64,000 nucleotides of DNA, taken from contig WPIO01000114.1 in the NCBI GenBank assembly GCA_009760855.2, positions 949,001 through 1,013,000 on the forward strand, in the 5' to 3' direction. The number at the start of each line of letters is the position of its first letter. Position 1 is the stretch's first letter. Source of the stretch: Cristatella mucedo. Lineage: Eukaryota > Bryozoa > Phylactolaemata > Cristatellidae. A model generated the notes under the pieces. That model ran no database searches, was not told the origin of the DNA, and saw nothing but the letters and a program-made list of their open reading frames with translations. Shown one piece after another: positions 1 to 10,257 of this stretch. Made by a program: the position numbers and the translations under genes.

Positions 1-781
1 CAAGATAGAAAAGAATGGAGTCCGGCTCTTCGATAACTTACTTTCTATTGCAATCCCACTTATTACTACCATGTCTACAGGTTTTCTCTTCCACAATTCT
101 CAGTCAGTTGTCCTCATTCAAGCCTGAATACTCTTGACCCTATCTTGAAATTCATATCACTGGCAAAGACGATGACTAGCCCTATAGACCCGATTCCTGC
201 TGTCCTAATTCTGCTTGTATAAATTTGCTGCAGTCCACCAGAACAAGCATTATTAGCATGTTTTTTGCCACATATTTTGCAGCTGAACTATTCAAAAAGG
301 CTGTTGTCAAGCCGCTTTGTATAAAAGCCACACTGGACCAAGATAACTCAATGTACAGCCTCGCAGTCTTCATACTGCCGTCCTTATATTAAAGACAATA
401 AAACGAGCTGGATAGCTACACCCCTACTTTAAAAATTAAAACCTAGAAACTCAGTTTTGGTCTGGGTATAGAGCTAATTACTCTAAGGAGTCAGTGTGGC
501 TTTAGGTGTCGTACGACCTTACCCAGAATCTCGACTTAAGTTAAGGCTCACTGCTTATTTTGCTCGCTTTTTTACGCATTTGATACTGTAAATCACCAAG
601 GGTTTCTCGAGCACGACTCTTTCGGGACGGGCACCAGTGGCACTGTACATGAATAGCTTAGATCCAGTCTCATTCGGAGGCTCCTGAGGATTGATGTCGA
701 CTGGCAGTATATTTATCCGAGAAGGCACCAAAGTGCAGGTCCTAAGGTCTTCCAGCTTGATATGGCTATTTGTATAGTGTA

Positions 782-819
<38 letters not shown>

Positions 820-2300
820 CTCCCTCTCTCTCTCTCTCTCTCGCTCTCTCTATCTCTCTGTCTATCTCTCTCTCTCTCTTACAGCTGTGATCCTCATGCA
901 CAATCTAAGCTTTCTCTTTTTCAGGTGTGACACACACCTGTATCTATGCACGGACCCTTCCGAATCTTTCAGCTCGTCAGACTCTTTCTCTCAACTTCCT
1001 TGATCCACGTATTGCTTGCAACCACACTTTCATGCCATCCAACATTCTCAATTTAAAAGAAGTTGAGACAAGCTTACTAGCTCCGAGAAAACCTTTGCAA
1101 CTCAGTAACTGGAGTGTTTAGCGCTGCAAATAAGCTCAACGAGGAAATCTCCGTGGAATCTGCACGAGATCAAGCTGCATTTCCCGAATTGCCCCTTTCA
1201 ATAGACAATTACATAAGCTCTAAATTCAAGTCAGCCTACTTACAGTAAAGTATGATTTCGGAAACCAACTTACACGGGATGTTACCTGTGTCTCTGCTCG
1301 TGTATTAGAAACATAACAATTCTGTACAACTAAATGATGATATAACTAACTCACAAGTTATAGGAAAACCCAGTGTGATGTAGAAATTGGAAAGGGTGAT
1401 GCTCAAATTGGCTCCGCCAGCATATCTCCCGTTGAATCAGCTTGAAATCTAGGAGTCATGTTCCAAAGTGAACTCTCGTTAGACGACCACATCAGCTCCA
1501 CAGTCAAATCTGCCTACTTTCAGGTACGTAACATAGCCAAAATTCGGGTTTGTTTAGACAAGGATACCACGTCTAAGTTGGTCCATGCATTCGTGACATT
1601 CCGACTCGGCTTCTGCAAGTCACTGCTTACTGGCCTACCGGCTTGTGCGATCAGGCGATAGCAGCAGCTGCAAAACTCCGCAGCTAGGTTTGTCTGTCGG
1701 GAGCGTCTCAGTTGCCACAGCACGCCACTTTTCACCGAACTGCACTGGCTACCTGTCAAGCAACGGATTGACTCCAAGGATTTGTCGCTCACTTGTAGGT
1801 CCCTTCATTATATGGCTCCCGCTTATCTCTCCGACATACTCCCCCATCAGGCCAAGCATCGCACCACCCGCCTTTCAGAATCCAACAGTCTACAAATACC
1901 TCGTACAAACCTCAAATCCTTTAGAGATCGTGCATTTAGTTCGTATGCTCCCAAAGCCTGGAACTCCCTCCCGACTTGTGACCGAACATCCCCTGACTTG
2001 ACCACATTTAAAAGAAACTTAAAAACACCTATTTAGGACAGCATTTAGTGGGTCCCTGTGATTCGTCCTTCATGTGCTTATGCATGCTGACACTGTGCAC
2101 ACTACCACTAACCACGTTCGCAAGCTGACCCTATGCATGTCACCCCTAACCATGTTATTCATATTATGTATCAAACATGTTATTACTCACCATTCAAATG
2201 CATTTCCCTTTGCACCAAATTTAAAGCACCTAGAGAGAGATTGAGTTCTCTGAGGGCGCTTTATCAAGTGCGTTAGTATTATTAATATTATCCTTTCTTT
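1..2300 (+). mobile_element. L2-A LINE copy 1, heavily decayed (RT to 3' tail)
   Basis: Decayed non-LTR retrotransposon. Weak but collinear matches to better L2-A copies run from the endonuclease/RT linker (about 1-160) through the RT fingers and palm (240-720), the ADDTQLYL region (about 905-1010) and the C-terminal domain (1380-2036) into the 3' UTR and the hairpin near 2225-2270. The coding region is broken by many stops and frameshifts; the clearest piece, 1458-2036, needs at least two frame changes. A (TC)n tract has expanded inside the RT region. This is one old element rather than several, because the matched blocks keep the element's order and strand. Confidence 0.75.
784..880. repeat. 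(TC)n microsatellite
   Basis: Almost pure CT dinucleotide run with a few interruptions. It lies inside the RT region of a decayed L2-A copy. The Ser/Leu and Arg/Glu open frames across it are repeat artefacts. Confidence 0.95.
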
Positions 2301-2308
2301 ACTTATGT

Positions 2309-2862
2309 AATAATAATAATAATAATAATAATAATGCAGTTGATAAAGCGCCCTCAGATAACTCAATCTCTGTCTGCGGGCTTTACATTTGCTGCAAATA
2401 GAAATGCAATTTAATGGTGAGTAATATCATGCTTGATAAACAAACAAAATGAATAACATGGTTAGGGGTGACATGCACAGGGTCACCATGCAAATGTGGT
2501 TAGTGGCAGCATGCATAGTGTCAGCACGCATAAGCACATGAAGGACGAATCACAGGGACCCACTAAATGCTGTCCTAAATAGGTGTGTTTTTAAGTTTTT
2601 TTTCAAATGTGGTCAGGTCAGGGGAAGTTCTGACGCAAGTCGGGAGGGAGTTCCAGGCTTTGGGAGCATACGAACTAAATGCACGGTCTCCAAAGGATTT
2701 GAGGTTTGTACGAGGTATTTTTAGACTGTTGGATTCCGAAAGATGCTTGGCCTGATGGGGGCTTGGTCTGATGGGCTGATGTAAGTCACTGCTTGCTGGT
2801 GTATCGGCCTGTACAGTCAATCACACTAAGTTCGCGAAAACTCGGCAGCTAGGCTTTTTTGC
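2309..2862 (-). mobile_element. L2-A LINE copy 2, with inverted 5' end
   Basis: Starts with an (AAT)n tail (2309-2334) and the L2-A hairpin, then the 3' UTR and the C-terminal coding end (PRTNLKSF...APKAWNSLPT) on the minus strand. Near 2775 the match switches to the plus strand (2776-2862, corresponding to the segment around CKSLLAG and the following residues), which lies upstream in the element. A 3' part plus an inverted upstream part is the pattern of twin priming during LINE insertion. Confidence 0.8.
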
Positions 2863-2884
2863 CTTGACTGTCCCAGTTGAGATT

Positions 2885-3285
2885 ATTGTACCTCTGCCTG
2901 TAACTCCACATAGCCACAAAGACTATTTGGGTGTTACACTGGAGAGTTTTATATAGCTCAATTACAGCCTAAGTGGCTTTTGGTACGCATTCGGTAGCCA
3001 ACAGACTTCATCTCAGGCAACAAAGAGAAACTGGGCAGCAAAGCAGAGTCAGGAGAGCAGTTGAGGTAGTGAGTATCATAGAAGTAGCAGCTCAGGATTG
3101 CTGGAAAGGACGATCTATAGTCGGCAGCCGGAGAGTAGTTGTCGTTGAGTAAGAATCGCGTGAAAGCGAGATCCACAATCTAGGGCCAGCAGAGCTAACG
3201 CTTCGTTCGCCAACGGTCGTTAAGCTGAAAAATGGATGAGCCAATTTTTTGTCCATACGGGACCTGAGGGCACGAGGAGGTTAAA
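2885..3285 (-). mobile_element. L2-B LINE 3' end
   Basis: Minus-strand 3' portion of the second LINE family. It holds the family's C-terminal peptide (SVGYRMRT...LGCN, 2958-3176) and the upstream block with the conserved 'ACGACCTGAGGGC' type sequence. It is 5'-truncated and has lost most of its pentanucleotide tail. Confidence 0.85.
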
Positions 3286-3439
3286 TCATGTCTCGAAAAC
3301 ATCCACCGGCTCTCATCCCAGCAGTGAACTGATTTCTAAATGTTGTCACTTTAAAGTTATTTTATTATTTGGCTCCAGCAGACCTACCAGAACAATGATG
3401 GCTATCCATCAGGTTAGGCGTTTTACCTCCAAGTCCATC

Positions 3440-3705
3440 ACAATGACATAAACTCTCTTGCTGCCGATTATGGCAATCTATTCCAGCTGTCACGAACTGC
3501 TGTGTCCATGCTGCTCACTACCTCAACTGCTCACCTGACTAAGCTGTGCTCCCCACTTTCGCGTTGTTGCCTGAGATGAAGTATGATGGCTTCCGAACTC
3601 CTTCCCAAAGCCACTTAGGATGTCGGTCAGCTACAGGAAGCTCTCCTGTGTAACACTCACTTGGTCTTTGTGGCTTTCGGAGTTACAGATGAGATATTTT
3701 ACATT
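3440..3705 (+). mobile_element. L2-B LINE 3' end, opposite orientation
   Basis: Plus-strand copy of the same L2-B 3' end, more diverged than the copy just upstream. It ends at about 3705 in TTACATTATTATA, a decayed pentamer tail. With 2885-3285 it forms an imperfect inverted repeat about 150 bp apart. The 3290-3440 interval has only weak similarity. Confidence 0.75.
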
Positions 3706-3779
3706 ATTATACTGAAGTCAAGATATAGTGTGACTGGATGCACTTACGAAGAAGAATAAAACAGTGCACAATTACTCAC

Positions 3780-3965
3780 CTGTTTCTTGCAGCACTTACT
3801 TGGTGCTTTAGACTGTCCCTTGACCTGCTTACGTGTGCTGACCGTGTGCTTATTGCCACTAATCTTATTACTCACGTTCACATCACATCATATATGTTAT
3901 CACTAGCCTGTTGATCATGCTTTATTCACGGCTTATAAAGTGAAATTAATTCTCCGATTGCTCTT
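3780..3965 (+). mobile_element. L2-A 3' UTR remnant
   Basis: Degenerate match to the L2-A 3' UTR, including its GCTGAC...GTG...CACTAA repeat and the CATGTTAT block. The hairpin and tail are not recognisable. Confidence 0.5.
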
Positions 3966-4189
3966 TCCAACTTTATTACTAGTTATTATTATTTTTATGC
4001 TGCTTCAACATAAGAAAGCTATGTCACTCAGACCTTCCACTGAGCTCACGTGATAGTTAAGTGGGCTCAGGTGCGTTGCAAAATAGATGATACTTCCACT
4101 GCAGGTTCCATAAAATGCCCATAATTTTGCAGCAGGCAAGTCTTCGTTAATGTTAAGAATATTGTATGCATACTTAGGGAGTCTGCATT

Positions 4190-5512
4190 TTTTTACTCAA
4201 TATTTCGACAGCTTTCGATAGTATTGATAACCACGTCAGTTCAGGTCCTATCTCAGTGGGAGACTCCCGAGTATTAACATGGATGGACAAAGATCATCCG
4301 AGGAACCACTGAAATATGGGGTACTTCACCGCTCTGCACTTGGCCCGTTTCTTTTCACCATTTATATTTTTCCTCTAGCTAATGTGATTGCGAGGCACAA
4401 TCTAGGCCTTCGCTTCTATTTAGATGACACTCAATTATACCTTTGCTCTGGTCTCTTCCGGCATTCCAGCAAGGTGAATTCACTCAACTACCTTGCTGCA
4501 TTTATTGGTGACATTCGCACATGGATGGCAGGACACTTTCATGTATTTAATGAGGATAAAACCAACTTACTACTTATGGGCAATCACAGTGTTATTCAGA
4601 AATTGGAAAGATCAATGCTGAAACTCGGCTCTGCCAGCATATCTCGAGCTGAATCTGCAAAAAGTCGAGTTGCCAGTTTCCAAAGTGACCTTTCTTCAGA
4701 GGACAGCATCAGTGCCACGGTCAAATCTGCCTACCTTCAGCTACATGACATTACTAAAATTCGGGATTGTTTCAGCAAGGATACCACATTTAAGTTGGTC
4801 CACCTATTTGTGAAATCCTGTCGACTTCTGTAACTCGCTTCTTGCTTGTCTACGGGCCTTTGAAATCGCGTGCTTACAGCTTGTGCCAAACTCTGAAACT
4901 AGGCTTATCTGTCGTGGGCGTTGCAGTTGCCACATTACACCACTTCTCGCCGACCTGTAGTGGTTTGCAGTCAAGCAACATATCGAATTTAAGGTCTTAT
5001 CACTCACTCTTAGGTCCCTTCATTCTTTTTCTCTATCCTAGGTATCATATCTACTTATTAATCAGGCTAAGCATCGTACCACTCGGTTTTCGTAATGTAA
5101 TCGGTTTACCTACACCTTGGGAAAACTTCAAGTCATTTGGAGACCGTGCCTTAAAGTCATATGATCCGAAAGCCTGGAACATACTTCCTACTTGCGTCAC
5201 GATCACTTCTGATGTGACAACAATTAAAAAGAAACTAAAAAACGCGTCAATTCATCACAGTATGTAGTGGAACCCTGTGATTCGAACTTTATGTGCTTAT
5301 CCGTGCTGACAATGTGCATGCGGCTACTAACCATTCTTGCATACTGTCCTTGTGCATGTCACCTCTTACCTTGTTATTCATGTTGTTTATTGAGCAGGCT
5401 ACCACTAACCATGCGATCGTGCTTCCTTTGCAGCAAATGTAAAATGCATAGAAATGGATTGAGGTCTCTGAGTGTCCCATATCAAAGGTATTATTATTAT
5501 TAACTTAAAAAA
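4190..5512 (+). mobile_element. L2-A LINE copy, RT palm to 3' tail
   Basis: 5'-truncated element starting in the RT motif read as FDTIDHQ in better copies (4190-4230). It runs through the palm, thumb and C-terminal domain to the 3' UTR (about 5260-5490) and a short (ATT)n tail near 5492-5503. The hairpin is eroded. Coding integrity is lost by a frame change near 4833 and by further changes after it. Confidence 0.9.
4279..4833 (+). pseudogene. L2-A reverse transcriptase fragment (184 codons)
   Basis: Longest open part of this copy. It covers the RT catalytic palm: the VPQGSVLGP motif of active relatives is degraded here to VLHRSALGP (about residues 15-23), and the catalytic box reads YLDD instead of YADD (about residues 48-51), keeping both aspartates. 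The downstream segment with SDLSSEDSISATVKSAYLQL matches the thumb/C-terminal region of other copies. The family role is target-primed reverse transcription of its own RNA; this copy is dead because the frame ends early and the upstream endonuclease is absent. Confidence 0.85.
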
Positions 5513-6549
5513 ATACTTGGATCACTGGCGATTAAATCGACAGAACCCAATCTGTGGTCATTGCCTGTCGAGAGTGAGCAAAACGCATCGCTCAATATCT
5601 AAATAGGAAACGTTGCTATGAAAAAGCTATTGAAGAGTGGGTGCCATTGCTGGAAAATGTGAAAATGCTTGAGCTGGAATTGAGGTCCCGGTGGTTGGAG
5701 GTTAAATTGATTAGGAGCTAGTGGTGTATCTTACACTCTTGGTGGTGTACCTTTAACTATCCAACGATTGGCTATTCAGCTGAAAATGTCTTATTAGTGT
5801 GGCGACACAGTTTTCACTAGGAAGGTTTTGCAGCACTTTTGCATGGATCTATATAATTTTTAACCGACATCCAAATAGATCCTTATGACTAAATAGTCAT
5901 GGCCTTTTATTGGATATCTGCATGCATTAGTTATTATTCTAACACTTCATCTGTGGGCTAGTCTCCAAAAATACTTTAAAGAAGTACGTATGCCAATAGG
6001 GATATGAGTATCAACATTCAATTGATTATCATGATAGATGGTTGTAAAGCTTTATTTCTTCAATAGTCCTTCGGCAGTGGAGGAATTTTCTACTGAGTAA
6101 AGTAAAATATGCTCTGTGAAAGGCTTCTTTGTGAAGCGAGTAGCATATAGTGCTATAGACTGGCAAATTTAGTGAAAGCACTGACCAAATAACAGCAAAC
6201 AATTTGTTGTGTACTTGCGCCCCTCGATCATTCTTATGTCGATCCCCATTAATCAATTATCAAGTACATGTTTTTTCCCGAAAGGCGTGTTTGCCTGCAA
6301 CAGATAGACTGAATGCAATCTACCCATTTACATCTGTGTCTTATGCAACGTCACAATGCTGAACTCTGGTAGGGCTATTGCTGTTCACAGAACGTAATGT
6401 AATACATATCATTCAATCGAGCATCAGATAAGTCTACCAGACAGAACTGGAAGATTACCGATTGTGCAGCTTGCCGTATTCACAGATTGTTCACAAAGAT
6501 GTAGCTTCTGTGCTGATTTAGCATTTCGGTTAAATTGTTTGCCATGACC
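5513..6549. other. Unassigned interval
   Basis: No coding frame, RNA gene or recognisable repeat seen. Short open frames (for example minus strand 6029-6256) have no familiar motif. Confidence 0.5.
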
Positions 6550-6655
6550 AAAAATCTGGCAGTAGTTGAGGGTTCGAACTCAGTGCCATATATAAAGCGC
6601 CTAGAGGGAGATTAATTTCTCTTAGGGCGCTATGCAAATAAATTATATTTTAATG
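6550..6655 (+). mobile_element. SINE-B fragment with L2-A-like 3' hairpin
   Basis: A B-box-like GGGTTCGAACTC near 6570-6581 is followed at 6598-6635 by the AAAGCGCCTAGAG...CTTAGGGCGC hairpin, the same as the L2-A LINE 3' end, and an AT-rich tail. The 5' tRNA-like half is decayed. Confidence 0.7.
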
Positions 6656-6662
6656 ATAATTT

Positions 6663-6832
6663 GCGAGCGGTGGTGGCACACTAATTAAGGCGGTTGCTTT
6701 TCATGACCTCGGCCCCGAGGTCGTGGGTTCGAATCCTGCGATGGGGATCATTTATCGCGGCTGCAAGCTGTGGTGATAGCCGTAAAGACTCTTCTGTTGC
6801 TATATAAAAGAGGCTGTTAAATCAGCTAGTAT
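6663..6832 (+). mobile_element. SINE-A, near complete
   Basis: tRNA-derived SINE. It has an A-box-like TGGCACACTAAT near 6674-6685 and a consensus B box GGTTCGAATCC near 6726-6736. These are followed by a body with TTTATCGCGGCTGCAAGC, CCGTAAAGACTCTTCT and the terminal GGCTGTTAAATCAGCTA. The same body recurs at least five times in the window. Confidence 0.85.
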
Positions 6833-7664
6833 TTTTTGGATTTATGCATTTTTTGACCTTCGTTTTCTGCCTTTTCTGCTTCATACAGTGTTATGGTTTT
6901 TAAGTACAGTTATCATCTACAAACCAAATCATAATATTAACTTGTGAATAAAACATTTTGCAAACTATACATTGCAATTTAAAACTTCTGACTGCATGGA
7001 CATTCTTTCACCCTTACAATTTTTATTATATGCAAACGTTTGCTAAGTTAAAAGACTTTAATTATCGCTTATTTAATTACGTAGAGCTAATATCTATGTT
7101 CTAAATTGGTCTAAAAATTTCTCTTTCAGACGGATTTTTCTGCTGGAAAGTGTTCTAACTGCAAGATAGTGGGATGCTCCGAGCTGGGATACAATGCAGA
7201 CAGATATTCAGCAAGGGGACTTATGTACCTCAGCACAAACAACTCGGCACCATATTGCTAGAAATATATGCAAGTGCTTACCGATTATTGTTACAACTAT
7301 TCCCAAAAATACACTTTTTGGGTGTGCACGGTTCACAGATAATAGGTGCTCGTGTGTAAAGTGTCAGAAAAATCTTCTAATAAATAAATGCTTATATGGC
7401 TACTCAAAGCTGCCACAAGAGATAACAAAATTGTGCAAGCACAAATTACTCAGGAGGCAAGATATCCTGCTTTTAGTGAGTGCATTGCTGGATCCATCCG
7501 CAATCATCCTTTTCGATTCCTACCTCGCATAAGCCTCATTCTCTCCTCGGTATGCTTGATGACATTCAGGCACAGACTTTCATTTCACCTTAATCGGAAC
7601 ATCAATGCTGCGGACATAGGCTAAGCACTGAGATGGAGATTTACTTTCAGGCTCATTCGAATGT
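6833..7664. other. Unassigned interval with overlapping small open frames
   Basis: Frames at 7194-7532 (112 codons) and 7388-7624 overlap. Neither shows a recognisable domain, and splice context is unclear. Treated as non-coding by default. Confidence 0.4.
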
Positions 7665-8015
7665 AAAGAATCTCCGTCTGTAACTCCACAAAGCCATAAA
7701 GACTATGCAGGTGTGACGCAGGAGAGTTTTGTATAGCACAATCAGAGCCTAAGTGGCTTTCGGTACGCATTCGGTAGCCAACAGAGTTAATATCATCAAT
7801 ATGATTAATTTATATAGCGCCCCAAGAGAACTTAATCTCTATTCAGGCGCTGCACATATGCCTCGGGGCTCGAGCCCACGACCTCAGTCAGACCATGGTC
7901 TGGGCGAGCACCTTAACCGCTAGACCAAACCAAACCAGTTGCATCTCACGCAACAAAGAAAGTGGGAAGCATATTAGAATCAGGGAAACAGTTGAGGTAG
8001 CGAGTAGCATGGAAG
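7665..8015 (-). mobile_element. L2-B LINE, 3' part of an older interrupted copy
   Basis: Minus-strand 3' end (TCTCCGTCTGTAACTCCAC onward) that stops at GTAGCATGGAAGT (about 8015). The next expected L2-B sequence resumes at 10762 on the same strand. This copy was therefore split by the plus-strand L2-B at 8016-10761. It also carries a SINE-B. Confidence 0.85.
7792..7932 (-). mobile_element. SINE-B, complete, inserted in L2-B
   Basis: Read on the minus strand: A box TGGTCTAGCGG, B-box-like GGGCTCGAGCCCC, then the hairpin GCGCCTGAATAG...TTGGGGCGC and an AT-rich end. L2-B sequence continues on both sides, with AGTT at each junction as a possible short target duplication. Confidence 0.85.
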
Positions 8016-8100
8016 TCTACGTGGCAATGACGACTGGAATGTCACTGCCTTAGCTCTGCTTGATCTGACTGCTGCTCTTGGCACCATTGATCACAAAGTT

Positions 8101-8874
8101 ATGCTTGAACGATTGAGAACAACGATCGGTCTGCCAGACGAAGCACTGGCGTGGTTTAAATCATACTTGTCTGATCGTGTTCAATCCGTGTCGTGTGGGG
8201 GTCAGGTCTCAAACACGAGAAGGGTCACCTGTGGAGTCCCTCAAGGGTCTGTACTCGGTCCCTTGCTGTTCTCCATTTATGCACAACCTCTGGGAAAAGT
8301 AATTAAAGCCCATGGAATAGAATATCACTTCTATGCTGACGATACTCAGTTGTATTTGTCATTTAAACCGTCGGAATCTGCTGCAACAACTGAGAAACTG
8401 AATGCTTGCCTTGCCGATATTCGATCGTGGATGTCGGAAAACTTCCTGAAATTAAATGACAATAAAACCGAACTGCTGCTCATAGGACACCCTAAGCGTG
8501 TGGCTGGATTAAAAGGCTTTGCTGTTCTAGTGGGTGATGCCATTGTGCGACCTTCACCACGTGCTCGTAATTTAGGTGTCGTGTTCGACAGCTGCCTCAA
8601 TTTCAAAAACTTTATTCAGAAGACTGCTTCTACAGCTAGCCATCACATCCGATCCCTATCCAAAACTAGGAGCTGTCTCCCACAGTGGCTTGTAAAAAAA
8701 TTAACTAGCTCTTTAGTTCTGTCTCGGCTTGATTATTGTAATTCCCTTTTGGCCGGGTTGTCAAGGAAAGCTATTATGCCACTACAGCTGACTATAAATA
8801 TGGCTGCAAGGCTGGTCTTCAAGTCTCAGCGGTTTGAGGACGTGTCACCTCTGCTGAAAGAGCTAGGATTGTAG
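8101..8874 (+). pseudogene. L2-B reverse transcriptase domain (257 codons, open)
   Basis: Reverse transcriptase palm and thumb of an L2/CR1-clade [16 protein letters not shown] lies at residues 46-57 and the catalytic YADD at residues 78-81 (8332-8343), followed by TQLYLSF. The later NLGVVFD, SRLDYCNSLLAG and AARLVFKSQRF blocks are typical of the C-terminal part of these proteins. All visible RT motifs are intact and no stop occurs until the frame runs into the inserted LTR at 8870, which supplies the TAG. The upstream endonuclease and RT fingers are missing by 5' truncation, so the element is not autonomous. The open state suggests a comparatively young copy. Confidence 0.9.
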
Positions 8875-9267
8875 CGCCCTGCTGGCCTTAGCTGAAGTTT
8901 AGCGCGAACAAGAGCTGTTCGGAGGCGGGCTAGAACTACTTTGTCTTGCAGCAGTGAGCCAGAGAGGAGCGTCAGTGCGGTTAGAGAGGAAGCGCTTAGG
9001 AGCAAGCCAGGAAGCTCTCTGACCAGCGGTGGCGAGTCGGCCTTTAGAATTGGTCCGATACCCACGGGAGCGGCTGATTGATGTTGGCTGGCCTGTAAAC
9101 CTCCGCCTTCATTCGGTCCAAGAAGGAATCGTCTGGAAACCATTCGCCATTCAAGCTGGACAGAGGGGACATTCCAGTGGCCTAGTGCAGGTATTAATTC
9201 CTTACCGTAATGGGCCCTGGTGTCGGGCCCAATACCACTAAGCTCTTGCCCCATTGTCTCAGCTAAG

Positions 9268-9275
9268 TATTTAAG
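9268..9275 (+). promoter_or_regulatory. TATA-like box of the solo LTR
   Basis: TATTTAAG just upstream of a GAGCGACGCTCGCTC palindromic segment; position and strand fit an LTR U3 promoter. Activity is unproven. Confidence 0.45.
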
Positions 9276-9562
9276 AGTCGAGCGACGCTCGCTCTGGGTC
9301 TTTACTATCTTCGTGTCTTTGGTCCGGCTCTGCGCTTCGACGCCGTCGGGCACTCGTTTCTCTGAAAGCTAGGGAGGAGGGCGGGCTGTCAGCCGGCGAT
9401 TGACGGAACAGGACGAGACAGAGCTAGGAGGATTCGGTAGACCCCACCGAATACGGTCGTATCGCGCCCGAGCTGGCATTTTGTGATTCTTTTGAGTGTT
9501 GTGTGTGTGCGCTAGCACGCGGTCTCGGCATAGGGATTTTCCGGTGCGAGCTAGGCGTAGTT

Positions 9563-9970
9563 GGCGTGTGTGGAGTATTCCTGCCGCACTGGTGGAAACC
9601 GAGTTCTAGTTCTCCGGTCAGGGTTTAGACTCTGGTTCGGGCTCCGTCTATTTGGGTTGGTCCCCATTATACACGTAAGCAGCCCCACTGTGGATAAGTA
9701 TTTCCTCCGCAAGAGTGCTTGAGGTGGCGTGTGTGGAGTATTCCTGTCGCACTGGTGGAAACCGAGTTCTAGTTCTCCAGGTAGGGTTTAGGCTCCGGTT
9801 CGCGCTTCAGTGTGGAGAAGTATTCCCTCCGCAAGAGTGTTTAAGTTGGCGTTTTTGGGGTGTTCCCTCGGCACAGGTGGGAACGGATTCCTAGTTCTCC
9901 GATTAGGTTTAGGGTCCGGGTCGCGCTCAGTGTGGAGGAGTATTCCCTCCGCAAGAGTGTTAGTGCAGTT
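9563..9970 (+). repeat. Three direct repeats inside the solo LTR
   Basis: Units start near 9563, 9726 and 9848 with GGCGTG/TTT..GGAGTATTCC. Each contains GGTGGAAACC-like and CTAGTTCTCC blocks and ends with TCCTCCGCAAGAGTG. Units 2 and 3 are about 122 bp; unit 1 carries about 40 extra bases. Confidence 0.85.
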
Positions 9971-10034
9971 GAGAACGTGCGAGGAGTGTGGAGATAAAGC
10001 TGAACTAGACGCGCAGCGACTTTGTGCGCTTGTG

Positions 10035-10040
10035 AATAAA
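10035..10040 (+). terminator. Polyadenylation signal of the solo LTR
   Basis: AATAAA in GTGAATAAAGTTCAG, about 215 bases before the LTR end, which would place R/U5 after it. Confidence 0.45.
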
Positions 10041-10257
10041 GTTCAGTAAAATCCCCAATTTGCGTGTCTCACTTTCCAATTCACGCCGCGGACTCACGTC
10101 TTCCTATAGTAACGGTAAGCAGGTCAGCGCCAGAAACGCTCGTTTCGTGGCGGCCAGCTTAATGCGCGTAGGCGCGCACCGAACGGCATTAGGCGATAGG
10201 CTACACCGCTAGGTGAGCGGCAGGTCAAGCCTACCCCGCCGAGCCTTCGGCGTTACA

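Larger units (their letters stand above)
8870..10257 (+). mobile_element. Probable solo LTR, 1388 bp
   Basis: GC-richer block that interrupts an L2-B copy. The termini are TGTAGCGCC and GGCGTTACA, a TG...CA inverted pair, and GGAT occurs on both sides (8866-8869 and 10258-10261), consistent with a 4-bp target duplication; AGGAT is also possible. A TATTTAAG box (9268-9275) and an AATAAA signal (10035-10040) fit an LTR read on the plus strand. There is no gag or pol between the ends, so recombination to a solo LTR is the simplest reading. A DNA transposon with short inverted termini is the alternative. Confidence 0.65.

Noticed and set aside
713-1003. Ser/Leu- and Arg/Glu-rich open frames on both strands
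   Set aside because: They are translations of the (TC)n microsatellite.
6720-6740. Possible functional tRNA gene (good B box)
   Set aside because: No cloverleaf can be closed, no anticodon stem, and the sequence recurs as an interspersed SINE.
8826-9353. Minus-strand 175-codon frame
   Set aside because: It spans the L2-B/LTR junction and lies antisense to the RT; a shadow frame in GC-rich LTR sequence.
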